Shown: positions 43,957-53,864 of the stretch, piece by piece
Numbering within the stretch: the stretch's first letter is position 1
Layout of the letters: every line of letters begins with the position of its first letter
The notes under the pieces: generated by a model
The model's input: only the letters and a program-made list of their open reading frames with translations
What the model was told of the DNA's origin: nothing
Databases searched by the model: none
Position numbers and translations under genes: made by a program
Assembly: GCA_963743285.1 (NCBI GenBank)
Contig: CAVUPF010000001.1
Location: 310,001 to 374,000, forward strand
DNA from: CAVUPF01 sp963743285
GTDB lineage: Bacteria > Actinomycetota > Thermoleophilia > Solirubrobacterales > 70-9
Length of the DNA: 64,000 nucleotides
Reading direction: 5' to 3'

Positions 43957-45879
43957 TCAGTAGAGGGTGGCCGACCGAGTTTCGCCCGCATCGGTCCAGG
44001 TCAGTGTCAAGCCATGTAGCGAGAGCGAGCGGAGGTCGATCCCGGGACCACTATCGAGGAGGCGCTCCCCCTTGGAGTCACAGGCGACGACCTCGCGGGG
44101 TGGAAATTGCCCTGCGACTACTTCGCCGATGCGGGCGTGGCCAGCCCACGCGAGGCTGCCGTTGCGCTTGAGCGCGATGCTCGTCACGCTTCCTCTGGAG
44201 CGGGGGGAGTGATCGCCGGAACCGACAAAACAGCTCTTGCGCTGGCCGGAGTGGAGGTTGCGCGCGGTGACCGACAGCCTGTGCGAGTCACGTCCAGTCT
44301 GCTGTGACACCGCACCAGCCGCCCAGGGCGCATCAAGGGCAAAGGGGCGATACATCCAGGGGGCTCCCCAGCGGGAAGTCTTCGGTAGCGGGCTAAGCTT
44401 GATCGAATGGCCGGTGGAGACCAGACAGCCGTAAATGCGTTCGGGCCTCTGCGGTTCCTGCGAGTTCGATTCGCCCAACGAGTAGATCCGGGCCTTTCGT
44501 TCCACGAGAAGCGTGGTGCCCTTTGCCGGACCGCAGCTTTGTGACCGACGACTGTGAGGTACGCGGGACTTGGTCGGAGAGCGGACCAGTCGCGGCCGCG
44601 GGCCGGAGGGCAGCGACTGGATCGTCGCTGAGGATTGTGGATCGGTGCTGCCGCTTGGTTCGGTGAGTGGTTCCGTCCCTGCTTCCGATGGCGTGGTGAA
44701 GCGCTTAGGTTCTCCTCCTGTAGTGCCAGCAGCACTAGTCGCACGAATCGAGTATTCATAGAAATTGTGGCCTGGCGAGAGGATCACGCCGGCGCTGTTC
44801 AAGTCGAGGCTGACGGTCTGACCGACGAAGGAGCCGAGCAGCTTGTCGGCCGGTAGTCCGAAGAACGTCTGGAGCCCCGGACGCAGGCACCGTGGCTCGA
44901 CTTCTTCGCACCTCCAGCGTTCAGAGAGGTTGAATTCATAGGTCGTTTCAAGGCCCTCGGTATTGATCTTGGCTTCGAGAGTGGCGTCGGTGGGCGTGAT
45001 GCTTGAGACCGACTCGCTTTCGATCACAGGGGCCGAAGAAGAGGTCGTGAAGGTCTGTTTGAAAACCTGCGCTTCTTCCTGCTTCGTCGATCCGGCCGAA
45101 TTGGTCGCTGCGACGCGGTAGCGGTATTCGGTGTCAGGACGCAGCGTCACGCCGGCAGCTTCCAGATTAACCCTCACGGTCTCGCCTTCAGAGGAGGGTG
45201 GGATCTGGCCGGGCGGCACGGACGTTCCAACTATCACCATGCATGTTGCGTGGCCAGGTTCTGGCTTCTCTATGCCGCATCCCGATTCCAGCTCAAACCG
45301 GTAGGTCGTTTCGAGTCCGTTCGGGTTGATCTGTGCTTCCAAGGTCGCATCGGTCGCCGTAATGTGCGAGACCGACTCGCCTTCGATCAGCGGTGCGTTC
45401 GTGGGCGGGGTCGTGAAGCTTTGTTCGGGTCCGCTCGCCGTTCCCTGGGGGTTGGTGGCGAACACGGCATAGTGATATTCCTTGCCGGGGGTTAAGGTCA
45501 GGCCAGCGCTGGTCAGGTCGAGCTTGACCACCTGTCCGCCTGACGCAGCGGCGATCCTGGCGGGCGGCGAGGGGTAGTCGGGCCCCGATCCGGGCGGTAT
45601 GAGGCAGTTAACAGGCTCGGCGCGGCAGGGAGCCCCGATCACACGGAATTGGTATTCCGTTTCAAGGCCACCCGGATCGAGCCTGGCTTCCATAGTTGCG
45701 TCGGTCGCCGTGATATTCGATACCGACTCGCTTTCGACCGAGGGGGCTGAGGCTGCTGAAGCGCTTGCGGTCCAAGCGAGCGATGCGAGGGCGACCCCGA
45801 CGACCACAGTGATCACCTGGGAGATGCGGGTGACACGAGTTCGGATCACTGTGCTCCTGCCCGAAGTTTCCTGGGGCAC
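43957..45879 (-). CDS. exported surface protein with three FN3-like repeats
   Basis: 640 aa. A signal peptide follows a short basic stretch (ISQVITVVVGVALASLAWTA then SASAAS). Three repeats of about 110 residues start with the same signature: SVESESVSNITATDATMEARLDPGGLETEYQF, LIEGESVSHITATDATLEAQINPNGLETTYRF, VIESESVSSITPTDATLEAKINTEGLETTYEF. Each ends with a Y.Y.V.ATN/S..G strand as in fibronectin III. Residues about 440-640 form a less regular beta domain ending LTLTWTDAGETRSATLY. The repeats resemble the FN3 parts of the proteins at 17.1 and 24.3 kb, but this gene is separate from that run and reads the other way. Adhesive or structural role inferred. Confidence 0.8.
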   Translation of the reverse strand: MPQETSGRSTVIRTRVTRISQVITVVVGVALASLAWTASASAASAPSVESESVSNITATDATMEARLDPGGLETEYQFRVIGAPCRAEPVNCLIPPGSGPDYPSPPARIAAASGGQVVKLDLTSAGLTLTPGKEYHYAVFATNPQGTASGPEQSFTTPPTNAPLIEGESVSHITATDATLEAQINPNGLETTYRFELESGCGIEKPEPGHATCMVIVGTSVPPGQIPPSSEGETVRVNLEAAGVTLRPDTEYRYRVAATNSAGSTKQEEAQVFKQTFTTSSSAPVIESESVSSITPTDATLEAKINTEGLETTYEFNLSERWRCEEVEPRCLRPGLQTFFGLPADKLLGSFVGQTVSLDLNSAGVILSPGHNFYEYSIRATSAAGTTGGEPKRFTTPSEAGTEPLTEPSGSTDPQSSATIQSLPSGPRPRLVRSPTKSRVPHSRRSQSCGPAKGTTLLVERKARIYSLGESNSQEPQRPERIYGCLVSTGHSIKLSPLPKTSRWGAPWMYRPFALDAPWAAGAVSQQTGRDSHRLSVTARNLHSGQRKSCFVGSGDHSPRSRGSVTSIALKRNGSLAWAGHARIGEVVAGQFPPREVVACDSKGERLLDSGPGIDLRSLSLHGLTLTWTDAGETRSATLY

Positions 45880-46329
45880 CGCTCAGGTTACCCAACCGTC
45901 CAAGCTACTCCTTGCTGGTGGCCCAGTCAATCGGCTTGATTCAGGCCATGTCGCGAACCATTGACGCCGAATACCTAAACTGACGGCATCAGGAGTGGCG
46001 ACAGGGCGTGGTTGCCACCGGCGCGTCAACCCCCCAGCGGCAGACGCTCGCTCGGGACGAATTTCGAGTGCGCCGGGAGCGGCGGAGCAGACGCACGCAA
46101 TCTCCGGACCGAGCGAGCACGAGCGAGCCGGCGCGTGGGACTGCTCCAATTCGTCCATCAGGAGAGAAATATTGACTGACGACTACGGTTGCAGCCTCCG
46201 TAAGGCAGGAGCGCGATCCTGCTCAATCCCAGGTGCTGTTCCTCCTCAGTGGCGTGACAAGATCGCATCGATGCGTATCGTGATCAAATCGCTTTATCTA
46301 CCGGGCGCGACGTCGCCCAGGAGGCTCAG
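45880..46329. other. divergent intergenic region
   Basis: Lies between divergently read genes, so it must hold both promoters. A GATCGCATCGATGCGTATCGTGATC stretch at about 46260-46285 (written here only as a location; it is split by imperfect symmetry) could be an operator. No gene is supported. Confidence 0.35.
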
Positions 46330-46734
46330 ATGAACTCAACCAGACCGCCCATCCGCATCGGAGCGTTTGCGATCCGCTTTCTCGTCGAGGCCGAGGACTC
46401 GGGCGGCAGCGTTACGGTGTTCGCGTGCGACGTCCCAGCCGATGCCAAAATGCCCCTTCCTCACAGCCACGACGGCTTCGAGGAGACCGTCTACGGCCTG
46501 GCGGGCGTCACGACCTTCACCGTTGACGGCGAGTGGCACGAGCTAGGACCGGGCGGGTGCCTGTGCATACGTCGTGGCCAGGTCCACGGCTTCGATAACC
46601 ATGGGCCCGCTGACGCGAAGTTCCTCGCGATCGCCAGCCCCGGTGTGTTCGGACCGGCCTATTTTGAAGAAATGGCCGCGATCATCGCCGCCGCCCAGGG
46701 CGGCCCCCGAATCCCGCCAAGGCCGGCGAAGTGA
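46330..46734 (+). CDS. cupin-domain protein
   Basis: 134 aa from ATG 46330, with AGGAGG upstream. One cupin domain: VTVFACDVPADAKMPLPHSHDGFEETVYGLAGVTTFTVDGEWHELGPGGCLCIRRGQVHGFDNHGPADAKFLAIASPG. Metal ligands are visible as HSHDGFEE (His, His, Glu) and QVHGFDN (His). A short C-terminal helix (YFEEMAAIIAAAQGG) is common in small stand-alone cupins that bind or oxidise small molecules; the substrate is unknown. It converges on another cupin gene at 46816. Confidence 0.87.
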   Translation: MNSTRPPIRIGAFAIRFLVEAEDSGGSVTVFACDVPADAKMPLPHSHDGFEETVYGLAGVTTFTVDGEWHELGPGGCLCIRRGQVHGFDNHGPADAKFLAIASPGVFGPAYFEEMAAIIAAAQGGPRIPPRPAK

Positions 46735-46815
46735 TGCGCCGCCACGGGCTTACACCCGCAAAACCTGTCACCGCCTAGCAAGGTGAGGAGCGGCGAACAC
46801 CTCGAAGAGCCATTT

Positions 46816-47361
46816 CTAGAGCTCGCACCGAAGCGTCTTCCCCACCAACGCGAGCGTCTTGAAGACACCGCTGAGTGGACCTGTCACGCAGATCACATCC
46901 GGATAGCGGTCGAACAGCATCGCTGCGTAGATGGCGGAGCGAGGCTCTTTCGGCGGCAGTCGCTTGATCTTGCCCGCGTGGATCAGCCCGTTCATCTGGC
47001 GAAAGAATGCCTCCGAGCGCCCCGCCGGCCGAATTCGGGTGACAGTCTTGGCCGGCTCGTCACTCGCGTTTCGAAGCGTGTGCGGGACCCCCGCCGGAAC
47101 TGTCGCCGTGGCGCCCGCCGCCAACGTCGTCCACTCCCCCTCGCTGCAGACGTCCAGGGACCCCTCGATTACCTCGAAGCTCTCCTCGCTTTCGGGATGC
47201 ACGTGAGTGGGCGGCCCCGGCATTCCCGGATCGAGCCAGTTCGTGGACTCGAAGAGCTCGCCGGAGCTGTCCTCGGTGCTTCGCGTGATCTCCCACCGCA
47301 TCGCCATGCCCGGATGGAAATCGAGTTGACGGTCCGCGTCCGCGGCGGCTTCACTCTCCAT
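46816..47361 (-). CDS. cupin-domain protein
   Basis: 181 aa. Cupin core: PGPPTHVHPESEESFEVIEGSLDVCSEGEWTTLAAGATATVPAGVPHTLRNASDEPAKTVTRIRPAG, with His, His and Glu in THVHPESEESFEV and His in GVPHTLRN. The C-terminal 60 residues (FFRQMNGLIHAGKIKRLPPKEPRSAIYAAMLFDRYPDVI) are helical. Not closely related to the cupin at 46330, with which it is convergent. A regulatory or enzymatic role cannot be chosen from sequence. Confidence 0.85.
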   Translation of the reverse strand: MESEAAADADRQLDFHPGMAMRWEITRSTEDSSGELFESTNWLDPGMPGPPTHVHPESEESFEVIEGSLDVCSEGEWTTLAAGATATVPAGVPHTLRNASDEPAKTVTRIRPAGRSEAFFRQMNGLIHAGKIKRLPPKEPRSAIYAAMLFDRYPDVICVTGPLSGVFKTLALVGKTLRCEL

Positions 47362-47747
47362 GTGAGGGCCAAGGGTATCCCCTGACGCGACCCCGTGTTT
47401 CCAGCGCCGACGCCCCGAAGCAGATGATCTCGCTTCCGCGAGAACTGGATCGTGAAGGATCGCTCGTGAGTCGATGGCGCAAACGACAAACCGCCGCCTG
47501 GCACCCTCTACCAGGAGCTCCTCCGGGCTCCCTCAGCACGCCGGCGCGGACATCCGCGCCGTGGCGGCCGCTCTCGTTCCCGGTCCACGGGCTGAGGCCA
47601 GCGGGTCTCGGGCCAAACTAGGGTCACGTCCCGTCATGCGGCCTGTGGTCTTCCCAGCGGGTCGGCGGCTAAGCGCTGCTTTCGCAGCATTGCGGGCGCC
47701 TAGGAGCCCGATCCGGAGCTGTCGCTATGGACGAACAGCGAGTGTGC
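47362..47747. other. gap, nothing recognised
   Basis: About 390 bases with no supported gene or motif. Confidence 0.4.
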
Positions 47748-48563
47748 TTACACGATTCCGGTCGAAGTCATGCTGAGCTGAGTCCCTTGGGAGGCTTCCG
47801 TCCTGTCGTCGGCGGCCGCGTCCTCGGCGATGCCCGCTATGCCAGCTGAGATCTCACCTGCAATCGCCTGACTGAGCCGGTTCGGGCGGCTCTCCATCCA
47901 CTCGCGAAGCCGTGAGCCGTTGATGAAGACGCACTTGTCATCTTCGGCCACGCTTTCTGGGAACTCCGACCAGAAGACGACGACCGCCTGCACCCAGGTG
48001 CGATGGCCGGTCCGCCGCTCGATGTCTTCCTTGAGGCGCGCCGCGTCGGCCAGGGCTCGCGGCCGGATCTGCTTCCACGGCTTGTCGTCTTCGGGGTCCA
48101 AGCGGCGGCGCAGGTGCGGTACTCCGTCGCGCAGCTCGACAACACCTTGGAGGTTTTTGCTCTCCAGAAGGAACACGCCCGCGTGTCCCACGGCAATGTG
48201 GTCGTAGTTGCCGCAGCGCTGCTTGACGTCGTGGACGATGTCCCATCCCGCCCGCTCGAGTGGCTTCAACGCCGTTTCGGTCTCACGCTCGCCTTCGGCA
48301 CCGTCGTGCCACTGCTCGACATAGCGGGGCGGCATCTCGCGGAACGTCATCCAGACTCCTATGCAAAGGCCGCTAAGCATCCCTGCAAGCCACGACGTTG
48401 TATGCCCGGTGAAAAAGAGCACTACGAGTCCGGCCACGATGAGCGGGCCGAAGATCGCAGCGGCGATCGGGCGGAGCTTCACTCGCCAGTTGCGCAGCCC
48501 CCGTTGGTAGCGCTGATCCGCATAGGTGCCCGCCGCACGAGCAGTCGTCGTTTTGATGGTCAT
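47748..48563 (-). CDS. NERD-domain membrane protein
   Basis: 271 aa from ATG 48563. Two membrane segments near residues 35-75 (IAAAIFGPLIVAGLVVLFF and SWLAGMLSGLCIGVWMTF) are followed by a cytoplasmic NERD domain: AEGERETETALKPLERAGWDIVHDVKQRCGNYDHIAVGHAGVFLLESKNLQGVVELRDG. GNYDHI...LLESKNL carries the D...ExK pattern of this PD-(D/E)xK-related family. NERD proteins are predicted nucleases found near mobile DNA. The gene is read away from xis-int, so it may belong to the same element's defence or processing functions. Confidence 0.82.
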   Translation of the reverse strand: MTIKTTTARAAGTYADQRYQRGLRNWRVKLRPIAAAIFGPLIVAGLVVLFFTGHTTSWLAGMLSGLCIGVWMTFREMPPRYVEQWHDGAEGERETETALKPLERAGWDIVHDVKQRCGNYDHIAVGHAGVFLLESKNLQGVVELRDGVPHLRRRLDPEDDKPWKQIRPRALADAARLKEDIERRTGHRTWVQAVVVFWSEFPESVAEDDKCVFINGSRLREWMESRPNRLSQAIAGEISAGIAGIAEDAAADDRTEASQGTQLSMTSTGIV

Positions 48564-48639
48564 GGGCGACTATCGCCCGCAATCCCACGAGCCTGAGCTT
48601 CGCAGCGCTCGGTGCAGCGATGGTCGAAACCGAGGCTCA

Positions 48640-48805
48640 GCTCGGCCTCATCCCAATGAAGGGGGCGAAACACGCCTCTCGGGGGCTTAACCCTTCGATG
48701 GACCAGCTCCCGATCGACGCTTCCGCCATCGCGCCACGCACGCCGATTCCCGACGAGTTCGCCGCGCGCGGCTCGCTTCGGGCGGGACGAAATGACCTTC
48801 CCCTG
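48640..48805 (+). repeat. leader repeat, copy B, in front of xis
   Basis: Matches 4860-5012 over about 150 bp (CGGGGGCTTAACCCTTCGAT, CCAGCTCC.GAT, GAAATGACCTTCCCC). Its end, with CTGCGTCTTGT, matches the DNA just before the 5106 gene. It lies directly upstream of the excisionase-like gene. Confidence 0.65.
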
Positions 48806-48817
48806 CGTCTTGTGGGC

Positions 48818-49003
48818 ATGAGCGGATCTCTTCTCACCGCCGATCAGGTCGCCGAGAAGCTCGGAGTCCCGAAGACCTGGGTCTATGAGCAGTCGCGAAA
48901 GGGCCGCATCCCCACCGTCACCCTCGGTCGCTACCGGCGCTATCGCGCCGATGCGATCGAGCGCTGGGTGGAGCAGCTGGAAGCCAACGAGACGAGGGTC
49001 TGA
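48818..49003 (+). CDS. xis: excisionase-like MerR/HTH_17 DNA-binding protein
   Basis: 61 aa from ATG 48818; the longer frame from 48620 lies in the repeated leader and is rejected. The whole protein is one winged helix-turn-helix: SLLTADQVAEKLGVPKTWVYEQSRKGRIPTVTLGRYRRYRADAIERWVEQLE, the excisionase/HTH_17 family, which bends attachment-site DNA and steers the integrase towards excision. Its TGA overlaps the ATG of the integrase (TGATG at 49001), so the two are translationally coupled. Its leader is duplicated at 4.9 kb. Confidence 0.85.
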   Translation: MSGSLLTADQVAEKLGVPKTWVYEQSRKGRIPTVTLGRYRRYRADAIERWVEQLEANETRV

Positions 49004-50208
49004 TGGCCCGCCGCTCCTACGGAAGCGGTCGGATCTACGCGCGCACTGACGCGGGTGGGGGTGAGAGCTGGTATGGCACCTGGTATTCGGATGGCCGGCG
49101 GATCAAGCGCAAGCTCGGTCCGAAGCGCCAGCAGGGAAGTCGAGACGGCTTGACCGCCGCACAGGCCGAGCGTGAGCTGCGTCGCCGCATCGACTCCGAG
49201 CGACCGGTGCTGCGCTCCCGTCTTACGATCTCCGTAGCTGCCGAGCGCTACCTCGAGCACCTCGAGCACGTCCTGGAGCGAAAGCCGACGACGCTCGGCG
49301 ACTACCGCTCGATGCTTAACAAGCACTTTGAGCCATTCTTGGGCACTGTGGCGCTGGAGCGGATCGACGCCGATCAGATCCGTCGCTACCTCGCCGCGAA
49401 AAAGCGCGACGGCCTGGCGACGAAGACGATCACCAACCAGCTCGTCTTCCTTCACGGCCTCTTCGCCTACGCCGTCAAGCGAGGCTGGGTCCAGCTGAAC
49501 CCGGTGGCAAGCGTTGATCGCCCCCGCGCTCCCGTCGTCGATCCCGACATCCACTACCTCGACTTGAATGAGCTCGACGCCCTGCTCCGCGCTACCTCCG
49601 AGGACGATCTTGGACTGACCGATCATGCGCTCTACCTGACCGCGGCGATGACCGGATTGCGCCAGGGCGAGCTTGTCGCCCTGCGCTGGATCGACGTCGA
49701 CTGGCAGGCCAGCCGGATCAGGGTGCGGCGCAACTTCACCCGTCAGGCCTTCGGCACCCCGAAATCGAAGCGCTCCTCGCGCTCGGTGCCGATGGCCGAT
49801 CGCGTCGCCGGTGAACTCGAGCGCCACTTCAAGCGCTCCGCCTTCAACGGTGACGAGGATCTCGTCTTCTGCCACCCCCACACCGGCGGTCCTCTCGATG
49901 CCTCCAAGCTGCGCAAGCGCTACAAGCGGGCGCTGGAAGGCGCGGCGCTGCGCTCGGTTCGCTTCCACGACCTCCGCCACACCTTCGGTACCCACTGCGC
50001 CGCGGCCGGGGTGCCGATGCGCACTTTGCAGGAGTGGATGGGCCACCGCGACATCAAGACCACCCTGATCTACGCCGACTACGCGCCGAGCGCCCAGGAG
50101 AAGGCGATGGTCGAGCAGGCCTTCAGCCGCTCAGAGAACTCAGTCCCTGGCGAGGCATCTATCCAGGCCGCTGGGCGAGCAGACTGTGAACCTGCGAGTG
50201 AGACTTGA
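49003..50208 (+). CDS. int: tyrosine-type site-specific integrase
   Basis: 401 aa from ATG 49003. The N-terminus is an arm-binding domain (WYGTWYSDGRRIKRKLG), residues about 65-165 a SAM-like core-binding domain (TISVAAERYLEHLEHVLERKPTTLGDYRSMLNKHFEPFLG), and residues 180-370 the catalytic domain. Catalytic residues: Arg220 (TGLRQGEL), a Lys in PKSKRSSRSVP, His322 and Arg325 (HDLRHTFG), His348 (GHRDIKTT) and Tyr357 (LIYADYAP). All are present, so it should be active. The tRNA-Met fragment at 54690 is the nearest attachment-site candidate. Its last 50 bases overlap the convergent Abi gene. Confidence 0.92.
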   Translation: MARRSYGSGRIYARTDAGGGESWYGTWYSDGRRIKRKLGPKRQQGSRDGLTAAQAERELRRRIDSERPVLRSRLTISVAAERYLEHLEHVLERKPTTLGDYRSMLNKHFEPFLGTVALERIDADQIRRYLAAKKRDGLATKTITNQLVFLHGLFAYAVKRGWVQLNPVASVDRPRAPVVDPDIHYLDLNELDALLRATSEDDLGLTDHALYLTAAMTGLRQGELVALRWIDVDWQASRIRVRRNFTRQAFGTPKSKRSSRSVPMADRVAGELERHFKRSAFNGDEDLVFCHPHTGGPLDASKLRKRYKRALEGAALRSVRFHDLRHTFGTHCAAAGVPMRTLQEWMGHRDIKTTLIYADYAPSAQEKAMVEQAFSRSENSVPGEASIQAAGRADCEPASET

Positions 50209-50788
50209 GCCAGGCCTGAGCGGCGGGGTCAATCCACCCGGCGATTTCGAGCATGTCGTCAGCGCGCTTCTCGATGTCCTGCGTCAGAAGGCAATCGTGG
50301 TGGGCGACGCGATTCCGAAAGCGCTGGATCAGCCGCATCGGCTCTGTTAGGTCTTTGCGCATTACAGACCCGTAAGGAAAGGCATGGCGCAGACGGTGGC
50401 GCCACAGCTCCTCGTAGCGCTTGCTGAAGAGTCCAGCCCAGAAGCCAAATGAAACCCCGGCGACGACACGGCTGCGGGTAATGCCCTTACCTTTCTCCAG
50501 CCGCTCGACGGCGACGATCACCTGCTTGACTCCGTCTGGCTGCAAGATGTCGAAGTCCACGAGCCATGTGTCCTTCAGTGGCTCCTGTGGCCGGCCTTCG
50601 CCAAGGACACCGTCAATGGCGTTTCTTGTGAGAACCTCGAAGTGATGAATCATCCCGAAGCACGCCGCCGCGGTTTCGGCGTGCCAGTCGTAAAGTACGA
50701 GGGCACGAGCGTGATCACGTTCCGCTGCCGCCAAGAACGGCTTGAATCTGGCAGCGGAGAGCCACGCACTCGTTTGTTGCGGGTCCAT
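50159..50788 (-). CDS. Abi-family protein with HEPN-type motif
   Basis: 209 aa. Helical throughout. Blocks: ACFGMIHHFEVLTRNAIDGVLGEG, SRVVAGVSFGFWAGLFSKRYEELWRHRLRHAFP, MRLIQRFRNRVAHHDCLL. RNRVAHH is an Rx4-6H motif of HEPN ribonuclease domains, and the SFGFW..LF..RYE.LWR..LR.AFP pattern is that of Abi_2/AbiD/F-like abortive infection proteins. The likely role is an RNase toxin that halts the cell on phage infection. Full length and intact. It overlaps the integrase 3' end tail to tail and is cargo between int and the candidate att site. Confidence 0.8.
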   Translation of the reverse strand: MDPQQTSAWLSAARFKPFLAAAERDHARALVLYDWHAETAAACFGMIHHFEVLTRNAIDGVLGEGRPQEPLKDTWLVDFDILQPDGVKQVIVAVERLEKGKGITRSRVVAGVSFGFWAGLFSKRYEELWRHRLRHAFPYGSVMRKDLTEPMRLIQRFRNRVAHHDCLLTQDIEKRADDMLEIAGWIDPAAQAWLKSHSQVHSLLAQRPG

Positions 50789-50922
50789 GCCTGCGCTACC
50801 CTACTTCTGACGCCCCGGTACCGCCTAGGGCTCTCGCAAGGGAGCTATGCGGCCGGGGCTTTGCATTTGCCGGGACGGGCATTGGCTGAATTTGCCAGTA
50901 GAAGGCTCCCCTGTCGGCAAGG

Positions 50923-51060
50923 CTAATCTTCGGCGAGCGCGGCTTGAACCTGCTCGTCCGTCAGGTCTGCGTTGCGCTCGTCGGACTTCGAGTGATCGGC
51001 GGCACGAGCTAGGTGCCGGCGACCTTGTGAGTTCTCTTCATGGAGACCCTGATTGGGCAT
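50923..51060 (-). CDS. possible 45-aa hydrophilic protein
   Basis: ATG 51060 to TAG 50923 encodes an acidic, helix-prone peptide ending SKSDERNADLTDEQVQAALAED. The composition looks selected (E/D/Q-rich, unlike random GC-rich frames). It overlaps the last 52 bases of the helicase-nuclease gene in another frame. It has no recognised family. It could instead be the true, frameshifted C-terminus of that gene. Confidence 0.3.
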   Translation of the reverse strand: MPNQGLHEENSQGRRHLARAADHSKSDERNADLTDEQVQAALAED

Positions 51061-53864
51061 AGCAAGATGCGGCAAGATTCTGCCTCAGCTCTTCGCCTTC
51101 TGCGCACTGTGGTATGGCAGATCGGCTCCACGTCACAACGTCCGCAGGCCGCTCCGGGGCTGGGCTCATAGCGCTCCTCTTTCAATCCGGCAACTAGGCG
51201 GTCGACCTTCGCGCGGGCGCCTTGCAGCGCTTTACCATCGACGGCGACAGGAATGCGATCCCGGGCCACCAGATCCTGATGTAGGCGCCGACAACGCTGA
51301 GCCCCTCTTGGTTGCCGGCCTCTCCATAGACCTGTAGCTGAAACTCGAACGCATTGTTGGGTTCGTCGCGGCCCGACGGGTTCGCTGTCTTGTAATCGAC
51401 GATCGTCAGGTGGGCCTCATCGCTGTCGGACTGATCAAGGATCACGTCGGCGCGTCCAGAGATGAGGGCATCGGCGGTCCGCAGCTCGAACGGGCGCTCC
51501 ACGGCCCACAGGCTGCGTAGATCCTCAGCGTGCTGCTCGATGTAGCGCTGCACATGACCCCGAGCCCGCTCCTTCATCTCGCGGTGGGCGGCCTTGGTCG
51601 CTAACGGTAAGAAGAATTCCTCATCGAAGAGCCGGTTAAGCTCCTTCGCCATCCGGGGGGTTGCCAGTCCTTTGCACATGCTCGGCCACGGCTCGCATGA
51701 TGTGGTGGACCGCTCGCCCATAGCCCAGTTCCCTGGCCAGCACCGGCTGAAAGCCAAGCAGGGTACGGAGGCGAAAGCTCATCCCACAGGAGGCATAGAG
51801 CTGCAGATCGGAGAGTGTGACCTCGACCAGCTCTTCAGTTGGTTCGGAGCCGGCGGGCGGAGGTGGCACTGGGATCTGTGGTCCGCCGATTGGCTCCTGC
51901 TCGCCGAACACCTCCTCAAGGAGGGGCGAGCCGCCCGCCGAGCGGCCGCTCGGATAGCTGGCAAACGAGGAGACGAGCGCCTGATCGCGGGCCCGGGTCA
52001 GGGCGACATAGAAGAGCCGGCGCTCGTCGTTTAACGAGCCGTTGTAGCGGGCCTCGTCGAAGAGGTCGGTCGGAACGTGCCACTCAGCCCGTGGCTTGCC
52101 GACTTTGGAGGTGGGGAAACGTCGAGCGGTCACCGAAGGGATGAACACGATCGGCCACTCCAGACCCTTGGCCTGATGCACCGTGGTCGACTCGACGGCA
52201 TCCAGCGGGACGACGTCCTGACCGTCGAAGTCTTCGTAGGCACCCTGCGCGTAGTTCTCGACGTAAATAGCCAACCAACGGTAGTGCCACTCCCGCGCGG
52301 CGATCCTCGCCGCCGATGATCTCGCCGGGATGCTCGGGATCGACGCCGAGCCCCAGGTAGCGCATCGACTCGAAGTCGGCGAGGATTTGCGTGCAGCGCG
52401 CCAGCGCCCCAAGGCGGGTGATCGCCCCCTCGTCGTCGTGGTCCCAGTCGTCGACTCCGAGCGTCGAGCAGCTTGTAGAGGTCGCTGACCAGGTTGGCTG
52501 GTTCGCTGGCGGAGCGGGCCTCCCCATGCCGGCCTCAGGAGCGTTCTCTCACCGCCGAGGTGGCTGAGTCATCCAGGTCGAACTCCTTGCGGTAGCGCTT
52601 CATCGACGAGTTCAGCGAGACGCTGTGGCCGGGGCCGTAGCGCTCGCTTCGCCACTGGTGCCCGGCGAGGTAGGCACACAAATGCCCGAAGGTTTGGGCG
52701 TCTTGCTGGAGGAAGAGATTGGTCGCGCCCGCCGGGAAGAACCGGCACGTCCTCGGCAACGAAGGTGTCGAGAATATCGCCCGAGGGAAGAGCGTCCCCG
52801 TATCAAGACGGCCATATCCCGGTAGCGATAGCCGGCCGCGCGGGCGCGCTTGATCGCAGCCGCCAATTCTGTCGCCTGGGCCGACTCATCCTTGGCCTGC
52901 CAATAGACGACGCCATTCTCCGCGGGGTCGCGGTGCGGGAGCATCTCCTTGTCGAGGCGCCCCTCGATCAGCTCCGAGCAGCGATTCGGCGGTCTTGATG
53001 ATCGCTGGCCTGCTGCGCCGATTGACTGCGATCGTGTACCGCTCGGTGTTCGGGTAACGCTCGGCGAATTCGATGATGTTGTTCACGTCTGACCCGCGCC
53101 ACTGGTAGATCGCTTGGTCGTCGTCGCCGACCACGCACAGCTCGACGCCTTCCTCGCCGACCAGCAGCCTGATCAGCCGCTCCTGGGCGGGGTTGACGTC
53201 CTGGTACTCGTCGACGATCAGTTGGCGCAGCGGGCCGCAAACGGCCTCTGTGGACCGCGGGCTTTTCCAGCTCGGCTATCGCGTGGGAAATCAACTGGCC
53301 GAAGCTGAGGACCCGAAAGGCGTCGAGGCGCTCCGGATCGCTGCGGTAGATGTCGCGGAAGGGATCGGTCAGGCGCTCGACGTCGATCAGCTCGTTCTCG
53401 ACGACCTCGGCGTTGGTAAGGAAGGTTGAGATGCCTTCGAACAGTCGACCCTTGGCGTCAAGCTGCTTGATCCTCAGCCGCCGCGCCTCACGTGCCAGGA
53501 AGGCTGCGAGCTGGTTGTCATCCAGCACATCGTAGGTCTCGTAGCGCGCCACGAAGCGTTGCAGCAACTCGAAGCAGTAGGCATGGATCGTCCCTATGTA
53601 CAGGGGGCCCAGCTTGCCGAGCGCCGCCTCCCCGAGGCCCTCCTTGGCCCGATGCTGCACCCTGGCTGCGAGCGACGCCGCCGCCTTCTCGGTAAAGGTG
53701 AAGGCGACGATCGCCTCCGGATCGACGCCTTCCTCTAGTAAGGAGACGATCCTCTGCGCGACCACCTCGGTCTTGCCAGAGCCGGCCGAGGCAATGATCT
53801 GGACATTGCCACCGCGATGCAGAGCCGCTTCATGCGCTTGGCCTTCAAGCTCGGGCGTCGCCAT
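51009..53864 (-). pseudogene. UvrD-type helicase fused to RecB/Cas4-like nuclease, many frameshifts
   Basis: Read from ATG 53864 leftwards. The piece with Walker A is VQIIASAGSGKTEVVAQRIVSLLEEG. Frame changes near 53248, 52982, 52790, 52450-52530, 52320, 51655 and 51280 join VDEYQDV, VVGDDDQAIYQWRGSDVNNI, STTVHQAKGLEWPIVFIPS and RLFYVALTRARDQAL, which are helicase motifs II to VI. The C-terminal third has LQLYASCGMSFRLRT, GRADVILDQSDSDEAHLTIVDYKTA (nuclease core) and CGRCDVEPIC, i.e. four cysteines suited to an Fe-S cluster as in AddB or Cas4. The ATG lies inside the end of the YbjN-like gene, so the two are coupled. Role inferred: DNA end processing or anti-phage defence. Confidence 0.78.
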
